DNA of 33,112 nucleotides from an uncultured Prevotellaceae bacterium (GTDB taxonomy: Bacteria > Bacteroidota > Bacteroidia > Bacteroidales > Bacteroidaceae), in assembly GCA_947168395.1 (NCBI GenBank), contig CAMVLT010000044.1, positions 1 to 33,112 on the forward strand, read 5' to 3'. The position numbers were made by a program, and so were the translations under genes. The notes beneath the pieces are model-generated. The model searched no databases. It saw only the letters and a list, made by a program, of their open reading frames with translations, and was not told the origin of the DNA. Shown piece after piece: positions 17,056 to 24,843 of the stretch; within the stretch, counting starts at the first letter, position 1, and the number at the start of each line of letters is the position of its first letter.

Positions 17056-18039
17056 TCAGAGTTTGTCGGCCATCTGGCGGCAGAAGTTCTCGTGACGGGT
17101 ATTCACATACTTCCAAAGCAGCCCCATGACGACGATTTCGAACAGGAAGTGGCAGACGGGAACGTCTAACAGGCAGAACAGGAACAGCCAAGTTTCACGG
17201 AAGTTGAACGTCAACAGACCGTTCCAGAAGATGACGGGCAGAGAACGCTGACGGAAGTCCTCGCGAACCTCGGCGGGGATGTTGTCCGTAGAGCCGAATT
17301 TCTCGCGCAGCTTCTTCAACAGACGCTGGAACTGCGGGGTGACGGCCTCCTGTTTCTTGGTGTAGTCGATGTACGACTTCTGGAAGTAGCGCTCCGCCCA
17401 CGTATGGGTCTCGGGCGTCATCTGGTCATAGATTTCCTGCTGGCGCTTCGAGTTGTCGAGCTCGGAACCCTTTTCACCCTTCAGGAAGAACAGGTGTACC
17501 TGAATATAATAGTCAGCCAGACGCTGCTGTCCGGCCAGTCCGGCAATACCCGCAATGAGTCCCAGAGCGTAGACGACGGCCGTTGCTATCAGTACGTTCT
17601 GCTGCGTGTCGGCAATGCCCAGGAAGCTGAACTCCAGGTCGTGGTGCAGGTAGAAACGGTACACCAACACATGATAAATAGGTATGAACCAGGCAAAGCC
17701 GGCCACGCCGTCGAGTATACGGCCCATGCGGCTCTTCTTGCCCGTCATGCGGGCCAGCTGTCCGTCGGTACAGTCCAGGATGTCGGCCACCATCAGCAGC
17801 ACAACGGCTATGAGGTTGTAGACCAAGCCCATCGTCCCGCCGTAGTAGAAGCTGCTGCAGCCGAAGAATATGGCACTCACGGCACCGATAATCATCGACC
17901 AGATGGTGACGGTGTTGGGATGGATGTCGAACTTGGCAAAGAATACGGCGCAGTAATAGCAGAAGGGACGGATGACGTGCAGGTCGAGCCAGTCTTCCGT
18001 CTCTGCCGACTTCAGCGTAGCCCTGTATTTCTCGTTCAT
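17056..18039 (-). CDS. CDP-alcohol phosphatidyltransferase family membrane protein with altered signature
   Basis: 327 aa from ATG 18039, whose ATGA overlaps the aminotransferase stop; an upstream in-frame ATG (18057) would add six residues. Several membrane segments. The CDP-alcohol phosphotransferase signature D-x2-D-G-x2-A-R-x8-G-x3-D-x3-D is present as Asp89, Asp92, Gly93, Ala96, Arg97, Gly106 and Asp110. The last position is Gly114 instead of the proposed catalytic Asp. Expected role: transfer of a phospho-head group from a CDP-alcohol to diacylglycerol or ceramide (or the reverse arrangement with CDP-diacylglycerol). The C-terminal 150 residues include a charged loop (KRQQEIYDQMTPETHTWAERY) and two more membrane segments. 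It is flanked by an aminotransferase and a cytidylyltransferase. Confidence 0.8.
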   Translation of the reverse strand: MNEKYRATLKSAETEDWLDLHVIRPFCYYCAVFFAKFDIHPNTVTIWSMIIGAVSAIFFGCSSFYYGGTMGLVYNLIAVVLLMVADILDCTDGQLARMTGKKSRMGRILDGVAGFAWFIPIYHVLVYRFYLHHDLEFSFLGIADTQQNVLIATAVVYALGLIAGIAGLAGQQRLADYYIQVHLFFLKGEKGSELDNSKRQQEIYDQMTPETHTWAERYFQKSYIDYTKKQEAVTPQFQRLLKKLREKFGSTDNIPAEVREDFRQRSLPVIFWNGLLTFNFRETWLFLFCLLDVPVCHFLFEIVVMGLLWKYVNTRHENFCRQMADKL

Positions 18040-19079
18040 TTTTGCTGTGCCTCCCACACGCGCTTAATGGTGTCGACGACTACCTGAGTCTGCTCGCGGC
18101 GTCCTAACGTGATGCGCAGACACGACTCCAGTCCCGGGTCGCCCATGAACTTGATTTTGTAATCCTGAATCTTCAGCGCCTCCATCAAGGCCTCTTTGAT
18201 GACGATGGGGTACTTGATGAGGATAAAGTTGGCCACCGACTTATATACCTTGAAACCAGGCAGATGTCCGAGTTCGCTCTTGTAAAGCTGGCGTCCCCAT
18301 TCCATCTCGTTGGCCACATGGCGGTAGTGCTCATCGCTCTCCAAAGCAGCGATGGCCACAGCCTCGGCAAAGCGGTTGAAGCCAAGATACTTGTTCGAAT
18401 AGCTGAGGAACTGGTCGTGTCCCTTGCCGATAAATCCGAAGCCCGTGCGCAGGCCGGGCAGTCCGTAGAACTTCGACAGCGTACGCGAAATGATGAGGTT
18501 CTGGTAGCGGTTCACCAGCGGGGCTATGTAGTCGGTATCGGTGGTGATGAAGCTGGCGTATGCCTCGTCCACAAGCACCATCGTGTCCTCAGGAATGTTC
18601 TCCATGATGCGGCCTATCTCCTCCGATGTCAGGCTGTTGCCAGTAGGGTTGTTGGGCGATGCCAAGAGCAGCATGCGGGGATGAATGCGGTTGGTGTACT
18701 CTATCACCTCGTCCACATCGTAGGCAAAGGTGTCATCGGTCTCGTGCAGGGGATACATCTCGAAGGTGCCTCCGCACTCGCTGGCCACCTTATTATAATA
18801 CCACCACGAGAACTGTGGTATGAGTATGGTCTTGTTCTGCCCCTCCATCAGGAAATAGTGGATGGCGTTCTTCAGTATCTCTTCGCCACCGTAGGCCAAC
18901 AGCACCTGCTCCTCGGGGACACCATATATTTCACTTACTCGTACTGAGATGACGCTCTTCTTTCCCTGATCGTATATGCGGGTGTAAAAGCACAGATCCT
19001 TTGGGTCGAAATTCTTCACAGCCTCCAGCACTTTCTGGCTGGGTTCAAAGTTAAATTCGTTTCTATCAAGATAGTTCAT
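18036..19079 (-). CDS. Class I/II PLP aminotransferase, HisC/CobD-like
   Basis: 347 aa fold-type I PLP enzyme. Visible: SPNNPTGN (141-148), DEAYASF (171-177), the PLP lysine Lys203 in SRTLSKFYGLPGLRTGF, and a C-terminal arginine region LESCLRITLGRREQ that binds the substrate carboxylate or phosphate. Length and motifs match histidinol-phosphate aminotransferases and the related CobD threonine-phosphate decarboxylases. No other histidine or cobalamin genes are nearby. It is the first gene of a four-gene unit with CDP-alcohol and cytidylyltransferase enzymes, so it may make an amino-alcohol phosphate or aminophosphonate head group rather than histidine. That is inference; a plain HisC role remains possible. 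Confidence 0.85.
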   Translation of the reverse strand: MNYLDRNEFNFEPSQKVLEAVKNFDPKDLCFYTRIYDQGKKSVISVRVSEIYGVPEEQVLLAYGGEEILKNAIHYFLMEGQNKTILIPQFSWWYYNKVASECGGTFEMYPLHETDDTFAYDVDEVIEYTNRIHPRMLLLASPNNPTGNSLTSEEIGRIMENIPEDTMVLVDEAYASFITTDTDYIAPLVNRYQNLIISRTLSKFYGLPGLRTGFGFIGKGHDQFLSYSNKYLGFNRFAEAVAIAALESDEHYRHVANEMEWGRQLYKSELGHLPGFKVYKSVANFILIKYPIVIKEALMEALKIQDYKIKFMGDPGLESCLRITLGRREQTQVVVDTIKRVWEAQQK

Positions 19080-19104
19080 GTCATATATTATTTGTTTGCG
19101 GCTG

Positions 19105-19112
19105 CAAAATTA
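19105..19112 (-). promoter_or_regulatory. -7 promoter element for the head-group operon
   Basis: On the minus strand this reads TAATTTTG, matching TAnnTTTG, with ATG 26 bp downstream. The context aatgagTAATTTTGca is almost identical to the OmpA-family promoter. TCGATTATTTC lies 13 bp upstream, as at the DUF2461 promoter. The exact TTTG -33 box is absent. Confidence 0.5.
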
Positions 19113-19153
19113 CTCATTTTTGTTGAAATAATCGAAGTTCTTTGCATTTTTTC

Positions 19154-19184
19154 TTGGTTTCCACATTATTTATTATTACATTTG
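19154..19184 (+). promoter_or_regulatory. Bacteroidota promoter for the GH51 gene
   Basis: TTG at 19154-19156, a 20-bp spacer, then TACATTTG at 19177-19184. This matches the TTTG-N19-21-TAnnTTTG consensus. The GH51 ATG is 35 bp downstream. Confidence 0.7.
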
Positions 19185-19218
19185 CAGACGATTATGAACC
19201 CTAAAACCAATAATTGTT

Positions 19219-20811
19219 ATGAAAAGACTATTTTTTACCGCTACTCTGGCGTTCGGTCTCGTTAGTGGAATGACTGCTGCCGAGCACGTGAAGGCTACCG
19301 TTCATGCCAACAAGGCCGGAGCCAAGATCAACCGTGAAATCTACGGCCAGTTCTCCGAGCATCTCGGTTCCTGTATCTACGGTGGACTTTGGGTGGGCGA
19401 ACAGTCACAGATTCCCAACATCAACGGCTACCGCAAGGACGTGTTCGAAGCGCTGAAGGCCCTGAAAGTGCCCGTGCTGCGCTGGCCTGGCGGATGTTTT
19501 GCTGACGACTACCATTGGATGGACGGCATCGGCCCCCGCGACAAGCGCCCCTCGCTGCGCAACAACAACTGGGGCGGCACCATCGAGGACAACTCCTTTG
19601 GTACCCATGAGTTTCTGAATCTATGCGAGATGCTCGACTGCGAGCCTTACATCAGCGGAAATGTCGGCTCAGGAACCGTCAAGGAAATGGCGCAATGGGT
19701 AGAGTACATGACCAGCGACGGCGATACACCTATGGCCCGGCTGCGCAGGCAGAACGGACGCGAAAAAGCCTGGAAAGTCAAGTATTTCGGCATCGGTAAC
19801 GAAGCTTGGGGATGCGGCGGCAACATGACTCCCGAATACTACTCCGACGAATACCGTAAGTTCAACACCTATCTGCGCGACCAGGGCGCGAACAAACTCT
19901 ACCGTATAGCCAGTGGAGCCTCCGACTATGACTATAACTGGACGGAAGTACTGATGGATAAAATTGGCAATCGCATGCAGGGCGTTTCTTTGCACTATTA
20001 CACCTGCTCAGGGTGGGATGGCTCCAAAGGCTCGGCTACCAAATTCGACAACGACCAATACTACTGGGCGCTGGGCAAGTGCCTGGAGATAGAGGAGGTC
20101 ATCAAGAAGCATAAGGCCATCATGGACCAGAAGGACCCTGAGGGCAAAGTCGGTCTGCTCGTCGACGAATGGGGCACTTGGTGGGACGAAGAACCGGGCA
20201 CTGTCCCTGGCCATCTGTACCAGCAGAATGCCCTTCGCGATGCCTTCGTGGCAGCCCTCTCGTTGAACGTGTTCCATAAGTACACCGACCGCGTGAAGAT
20301 GGCTAATATCGCGCAGATTGTCAACGTGTTGCAGTCGATGATACTGACCGACCAGGAAGGTACCGGCCACATGGTGCTGACGCCGACCTATCATGTATTC
20401 CAGATGTACACGCCGTTCATGGAGGCTACCTATCTGCCCGTCGACCTGCAGAGCGAGGTGGTGGCTGTAAGCAAGGCTTACTTTAAGCAGAAGGAGGATG
20501 CCAAAGATGCCGGCTACCGCCCCTGTCCGCTGCTCTCGGCCTCTGCTGCCAAAACCACTGATGGCAACATCGTGCTCGCCATCACGAACGTGAGTCTCGA
20601 TAAGGCACAGACCATCGACTTCGACATAGCCGGTTACAATGCCAAAAGCGTCACTGGACGCATCCTGACCTCGAAGAACGTGGCTGACTACAATGACTTC
20701 CAGCATCCCAATGTTGTAGCACCAGCCGATTTCAAGGATGCCAAGCTCAACAAGGGAGTATTGACGGTCAACATTCCCGCCAAGTCCATCATTGTGCTGA
20801 CTTTGAAATAA
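19219..20811 (+). CDS. GH51 alpha-L-arabinofuranosidase, exported
   Basis: 530 aa. Releases terminal alpha-L-arabinofuranose from arabinoxylan or arabinan. A signal peptide (MKRLFFTATLAFGLVSGMTAA) indicates export. GH51 marks: INREIYGQFSEHLG near residue 35, RWPGGCFADDYHW, acid/base Glu195 in GIGNEAWGCGG, and nucleophile Glu317 in LLVDEWGTWW. The C-terminal beta domain ends ...AKSIIVLTLK. Length is normal for the family. It has its own promoter and a strong intrinsic terminator, so it is a single-gene unit. The GH9/GH43 operon just downstream makes hemicellulose breakdown the likely shared theme. Confidence 0.95.
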   Translation: MKRLFFTATLAFGLVSGMTAAEHVKATVHANKAGAKINREIYGQFSEHLGSCIYGGLWVGEQSQIPNINGYRKDVFEALKALKVPVLRWPGGCFADDYHWMDGIGPRDKRPSLRNNNWGGTIEDNSFGTHEFLNLCEMLDCEPYISGNVGSGTVKEMAQWVEYMTSDGDTPMARLRRQNGREKAWKVKYFGIGNEAWGCGGNMTPEYYSDEYRKFNTYLRDQGANKLYRIASGASDYDYNWTEVLMDKIGNRMQGVSLHYYTCSGWDGSKGSATKFDNDQYYWALGKCLEIEEVIKKHKAIMDQKDPEGKVGLLVDEWGTWWDEEPGTVPGHLYQQNALRDAFVAALSLNVFHKYTDRVKMANIAQIVNVLQSMILTDQEGTGHMVLTPTYHVFQMYTPFMEATYLPVDLQSEVVAVSKAYFKQKEDAKDAGYRPCPLLSASAAKTTDGNIVLAITNVSLDKAQTIDFDIAGYNAKSVTGRILTSKNVADYNDFQHPNVVAPADFKDAKLNKGVLTVNIPAKSIIVLTLK

Positions 20812-20826
20812 CCACAAGCAACTTGT

Positions 20827-20885
20827 GTGTCTTGCCCTGAAAAACGTTGAATCAACAACCTTTTTCAGGGCAAGACACTTTTTTT
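20827..20885 (+). terminator. Intrinsic terminator after the GH51 gene
   Basis: Perfect 18-bp arms at 20827-20844 and 20861-20878 enclose a 16-nt loop that contains a small gttgaatcaac hairpin. Seven T residues follow (20879-20885). Confidence 0.9.
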
Positions 20886-20905
20886 GCAAAGTTTCTTAAC
20901 GTTGG

Positions 20906-20989
20906 GTTTACAGTAGGCTAAACTTGAGGTTTACTTACGGTAAACTCCCGGTTTACTTACGGTAAACGCCGGGTTTACTTAGGGTAAAC
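20906..20989. repeat. Array of four phased GTTTAC...GTAAAC palindromes upstream of the GH9 operon
   Basis: Palindromic units lie at 20906-20923, 20929-20945, 20951-20967 and 20973-20989. Copies two and three are identical (GTTTACTTACGGTAAAC), copy four differs by one base, and copy one is degenerate. Spacings between starts are 23, 22 and 22 bp, about two helical turns. The array ends 55 bp before the GH9 -33 box. It looks like a set of regulator operators; a REP-like role is the alternative. Confidence 0.75.
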
Positions 20990-21043
20990 TCAATGTGCGA
21001 AAGTTAAAAAAAGCTATAGTGATATATAATGTGTAGTGAGCAG

Positions 21044-21074
21044 TTGCTACTGTCAGATTTTTGTAGTAAATTTG
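21044..21074 (+). promoter_or_regulatory. Bacteroidota promoter for the GH9 operon
   Basis: TTG at 21044-21046, a 20-bp spacer, then TAAATTTG at 21067-21074. Spacing and boxes match the promoter of GH51. The chosen GH9 ATG is 31 bp downstream, which also supports that start over the earlier in-frame ATG at 21036. Confidence 0.75.
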
Positions 21075-21104
21075 CAAACGTTTGATACACAGAAACGACA
21101 GTTT

Positions 21105-23642
21105 ATGGTAAAGATTATCAGTTTATTCATCGTGGTCGCATTGGCAAGTCTTACTGCCTCTGCACAGACATTCCAACTGAACAACGACGGCTACTTCCAG
21201 GCTGGAGGGACGGACGTGATGGCGTTCAGCGATTTCTATCCTGAGGGACACCAGGGTGGTGTGTGCGTGATTATGAACGGACGGCGTATTGCCACCAACG
21301 GCGACATCCGTCTGGAGGCCACGCCCGGCCAATGGCAACCTGTGCCCAAGCAACTGAAGCGGGAGGTAGTTGGAAACCGCATTGTGACGACACTCTGCTA
21401 TCCCGACTCCAGCCGTCACCTGACGGGCTTCAACCCGATGGTCTATCCCGACTGGCGTGTGACCTACACCGTGACCGTAGAGCCAAAGGACCAAGGCATC
21501 CTCGTCACCGTCGACCTCGACCAGCCCGTGCCTGAGTTCTTATTAAGTAAGGTGGGCTTCAACCTGGAGTTCTTCCCAGGCGACCTGTTCGGGAAACCTT
21601 GGCTGATGGACCAGCAGTCTGGTATCTATCCGCAGCAGCCGAATGGTCCGCTGCTGCAGGTGGCTACCAACCGGGGCCATGACGGCAACTACTTTGCAGG
21701 CCGCGGCCAAAAGGCCGACCTCAAGCAGTTGGACGGCAAGGGATACAGCCCACTACGTGCCGACGACATCATAGCCGAACCCTACGCCGTAGGCCGTAAG
21801 TTCACGTCTCGTCCCGACGATGTGCTGAGCCGCCTGACCGTGGAGTCGCTGACCGAGCCCCTGAAGCTCTACGACGGTCGCATGAACCACAACAACGGCT
21901 GGTTCGTGCTGCGCAGCGAGGTGGCTAAGGGAGCCACGAAGGGAGCTGTGCGCTGGTTTATTAAGCCTGCCGTTCAGCAGTCGTGGTTCGCCCCTACCGT
22001 CATCCAGACGTCGCAAGTAGGCTATTTGCCCAACCAGCCGAAGCGCATCGTCATTGAGGAAGACCGTCGCGGCGCCCAGCGCAACCAGGCGACCCTTCAG
22101 CGTGAAAACGGTGTCGAGCTGCTCCGCATCGATGCCGACGGCGAGCACGTAGTCCGCTCGGTCAAGCCCAGTGTCTGGGGCAATTTCCTGCGTTACCGTT
22201 ACAGCACGGCCGACTTCAGCGATGTCACCGAGTCAGGCCTTTATAAAGTGCGCTACGGCCAGGCTGAGTCGAGCGTGTTCCGCATTGCCGACGACGTTTA
22301 CGAACGTGGCGTGTGGCAGCCCGTCATCGAGTACTTCCTGCCAGTACAGATGTGCCACATGCGTGTCTCGGAGAAGTACCGTATCTGGCACGATGCCTGC
22401 CACATGGACGACGCCCTGATGGCCCGTGTGGGCAACCACATCGACGGCTACGACCAGCGGCCCGGACTGTCGAAATACAAGGAAGGCGAGAAAGTACCCG
22501 GCGTGAACGTCGGCGGCTGGCACGATGCAGGCGACTTCGACCTGCGTATAGAGTCGCAGGCTGGTGAGGCCTACATCCTCGCTCTGGCCTACGAGCAGTT
22601 CCATCCCAATATCGACGTGACGGCCATCGACCAGCAGCGTCACCGTGTGGAGATTCACGAGCCTGACGGCAAGAACGACATCCTGCAGCAGGTGGAGAAC
22701 GGCGCGTTGACCGTCGTCCACTCGTATCAGGCGCTGGGCCGTCTCTATCGCGGTATCATTTGCAGCACCCTGCGCCAGTATGCCATGCTTGGCGACGCTG
22801 CTGCTATGACCGACGGCATCATCGGCAACGACGACGACCGCTGGATTTTTACCGAGGACAATCCCATGCGTGCCCTTTCTACGGCTGCGCAGTTGGCTGG
22901 TGCCGCCCGCGTGCTCCGCGGCTTTAACGATGCGCTGGCCGCCGAGTGTGAGCAGATTGCAGCCGACGTGTATCAGCAGACGGAGGCAAGTGGACGACTG
23001 GCAGGCATGAAACTGCAGGCCGCCGTCGAGCTGTACCTCACGACGAACAAGGCCGAGTACCTCGACTTCATCCTCAGTCAGCAGGAAACCGTTACTAAGA
23101 ACATCAGTCGCTCGGGCTGGTTCATGGCCCGTATCGCCAAGCAGCTTGAGTCGAAGAACGACAAACGCTCGAAGGCCTTCGTGAAAGCCTTCCGTGCCGC
23201 CCTTGCCGACTACAAGACACAGCTCGACCAGCAAGCCGCCGAGACACCCTACGGTGTGCCCTACCGCCCCAGCATCTGGGGTGCAGGCTGGGACATACAG
23301 CGCTTTGGCTTCGAGTACTATTTCCTCGTTGACGCTTATCCCGACATCTTCCCGAAAGCGACCGTTTACAACGCGCTGAACTTCGTGCTCGGCTGTCATC
23401 CTGGCAGCAATAGTGCCTCGTTCGCCTCGGGTGTCGGTGCCAAGTCGGCTACGGTGGCCTACGGTCTGAACCGCGCCGACTGGTCGTACATTCCAGGTGG
23501 CGTAGTGAGCGGCACGGCCCTCATCCGTCCCGATTTCCCCGAACTGCTCGAGTTCCCGTTCCTTTGGCAACAGACGGAGTACGTGCTCGGCGGCGGTTCC
23601 TCACATTATATGTTCCTTGTATTAGCAGCAAACAATTTATAA
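21105..23642 (+). CDS. GH9 endoglucanase-type glycoside hydrolase with N-terminal Ig-like domain
   Basis: 845 aa from ATG 21105 (MVKIISLFIVVALASLTASAQ signal peptide). The earlier ATG 21036 would overlap the promoter and is rejected. Acts on beta-1,4-glucan or related beta-glucans outside the cytoplasm. Residues about 25-290 form an extra N-terminal beta-rich region. A CelD-type Ig-like domain follows (TVIQTSQVGYLPNQPKRIVI near 303-322, then YRYSTADFSDVTESGLYKVR). The catalytic (alpha/alpha)6 barrel carries GGWHDAGDFD with Asp474 and Asp477. GCHPGSNSASFASGVG occurs late, and the probable acid Glu825 is in QQTEYVLGGG. First gene of a six-gene operon. Exact substrate is open; arabinoxylan-associated glucan is plausible. 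Confidence 0.9.
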   Translation: MVKIISLFIVVALASLTASAQTFQLNNDGYFQAGGTDVMAFSDFYPEGHQGGVCVIMNGRRIATNGDIRLEATPGQWQPVPKQLKREVVGNRIVTTLCYPDSSRHLTGFNPMVYPDWRVTYTVTVEPKDQGILVTVDLDQPVPEFLLSKVGFNLEFFPGDLFGKPWLMDQQSGIYPQQPNGPLLQVATNRGHDGNYFAGRGQKADLKQLDGKGYSPLRADDIIAEPYAVGRKFTSRPDDVLSRLTVESLTEPLKLYDGRMNHNNGWFVLRSEVAKGATKGAVRWFIKPAVQQSWFAPTVIQTSQVGYLPNQPKRIVIEEDRRGAQRNQATLQRENGVELLRIDADGEHVVRSVKPSVWGNFLRYRYSTADFSDVTESGLYKVRYGQAESSVFRIADDVYERGVWQPVIEYFLPVQMCHMRVSEKYRIWHDACHMDDALMARVGNHIDGYDQRPGLSKYKEGEKVPGVNVGGWHDAGDFDLRIESQAGEAYILALAYEQFHPNIDVTAIDQQRHRVEIHEPDGKNDILQQVENGALTVVHSYQALGRLYRGIICSTLRQYAMLGDAAAMTDGIIGNDDDRWIFTEDNPMRALSTAAQLAGAARVLRGFNDALAAECEQIAADVYQQTEASGRLAGMKLQAAVELYLTTNKAEYLDFILSQQETVTKNISRSGWFMARIAKQLESKNDKRSKAFVKAFRAALADYKTQLDQQAAETPYGVPYRPSIWGAGWDIQRFGFEYYFLVDAYPDIFPKATVYNALNFVLGCHPGSNSASFASGVGAKSATVAYGLNRADWSYIPGGVVSGTALIRPDFPELLEFPFLWQQTEYVLGGGSSHYMFLVLAANNL

Positions 23643-23657
23643 CAACCAATACATTTT

Positions 23658-24842
23658 ATGAAAGACTTTAATTATTACGCACCAACGGAAGTGGCGTTTG
23701 GTGAACAGTCGGAAGAGCAGGTAGCTACTCTGGTGAGGAAATATGGTGGCACAAAGGTGCTGGTACATTACGGCGGCAAGAGTGCCGAACGGTCGGGGCT
23801 GCTCGACAAAATCTGCGGTCTGCTCACCGAGGGCGGCATTGCTTTCGTGAAACTTGGCGGTGTGGTGCCCAATCCCCGGCTCTCGTTAGCCCAGAAAGGT
23901 ATTGAACTGTGCCGTCAGGAGGGCGTTGACTTCATCCTCGCGGTAGGTGGCGGAAGCGTCATCGACTCGGCAAAGTGCATCGCCTATGGCGTCTGCTACG
24001 AGGGTGACGTGTGGGACTTCTATCTCGGCAAGGCTGAGCCTGAGTCGATGCTGCCCGTAGCGTCGGTACTGACCATCCCTGCCGCCGGTAGCGAGATGAG
24101 CGAGGCTTCCGTGATAACCAACGAGGACGGCGACGTGAAGCTTGGTTACTCGAACAACATGTCGCGCCCGAAGTTCGCCATCATGAACCCCCGCCGTACC
24201 TTCACGCTGCCTCCTTACCAGACGGCAGCAGGCGTGACCGACATGATGATGCACACGATGGAGCGATACTTCACCAAGGACGATGATATGGACCTGACCA
24301 CCGACCTGGCCGAAGCCGTGCTGAGGAGGATGAAGACAGCCATCTTCGACGTGCTGAAGAATCCCGAGGACTACCGCAACCGTGCCCAGATTATGTGGGG
24401 CGGCAGCGTGGCCCATTGGGGACTGACGGGCTGTGGCGTAGCCGACGACTGGGCCACTCACCAGCTGGAGCATGAGCTGAGCGGTATGTTCGATGTCACC
24501 CACGGTGCCGGCCTTGCTGCCATCTGGCCGAGCTGGGCCCGATATGTGATGCATGAGAACTTGAGCCGTTTTGTCCGCTTTGCCGTCAACGTGATGGACG
24601 TGCCGAACGACTTCACCGACCCCGAGGGAACAGCCATCAAGGGTATCGAAGCTATGGAGCGTTTCTATCATGCTATCGGTATGCCCATCAACATCAAGGA
24701 GCTGATAGGCCGCGACATTACCGACGGGGAAATCAAGGAGATGACCCGCAAGTGCAGCCGTGACTATACCTCTACCTGTGGTGCCCTGAAAGTACTTACG
24801 GCAGAGGATATGGAGGCTATTTACATCATGGCAAGGGGATAA
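23658..24842 (+). CDS. Iron-containing alcohol dehydrogenase (BdhA/YqhD-like)
   Basis: 394 aa group III NAD(P)H-dependent alcohol dehydrogenase, cytoplasmic; reduces aldehydes to alcohols or the reverse. Motifs: an early NYYAPTEVAFGE, the dinucleotide-binding GGGSVIDSAK, AAGSEMSEASVI, and metal ligands in AAGVTDMMMHTMERYF and HQLEHELSGMFDVTHGAGLA. Length fits the butanol-dehydrogenase branch. It lies 15 bp after the GH9 stop and 1 bp before an oxidoreductase gene. This is unusual company for hydrolases and suggests reduction of a sugar aldehyde or detoxification of an aldehyde; both are inference. Confidence 0.92.
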   Translation: MKDFNYYAPTEVAFGEQSEEQVATLVRKYGGTKVLVHYGGKSAERSGLLDKICGLLTEGGIAFVKLGGVVPNPRLSLAQKGIELCRQEGVDFILAVGGGSVIDSAKCIAYGVCYEGDVWDFYLGKAEPESMLPVASVLTIPAAGSEMSEASVITNEDGDVKLGYSNNMSRPKFAIMNPRRTFTLPPYQTAAGVTDMMMHTMERYFTKDDDMDLTTDLAEAVLRRMKTAIFDVLKNPEDYRNRAQIMWGGSVAHWGLTGCGVADDWATHQLEHELSGMFDVTHGAGLAAIWPSWARYVMHENLSRFVRFAVNVMDVPNDFTDPEGTAIKGIEAMERFYHAIGMPINIKELIGRDITDGEIKEMTRKCSRDYTSTCGALKVLTAEDMEAIYIMARG

Positions 24843-24843
24843 G

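Noticed and set aside
20906..20989. The palindrome array as a CRISPR array
   Set aside because: Units are only 17-18 bp palindromes separated by 5 bp, with no spacers of 25-40 bp and no cas genes nearby.
22233..23570. 445-residue open frame on the minus strand inside the GH9 gene
   Set aside because: It lies wholly inside a gene with clear catalytic motifs, has no recognisable domain, and its composition (Val, Leu, His, Gly) is that of an antisense shadow of GC-rich coding sequence.
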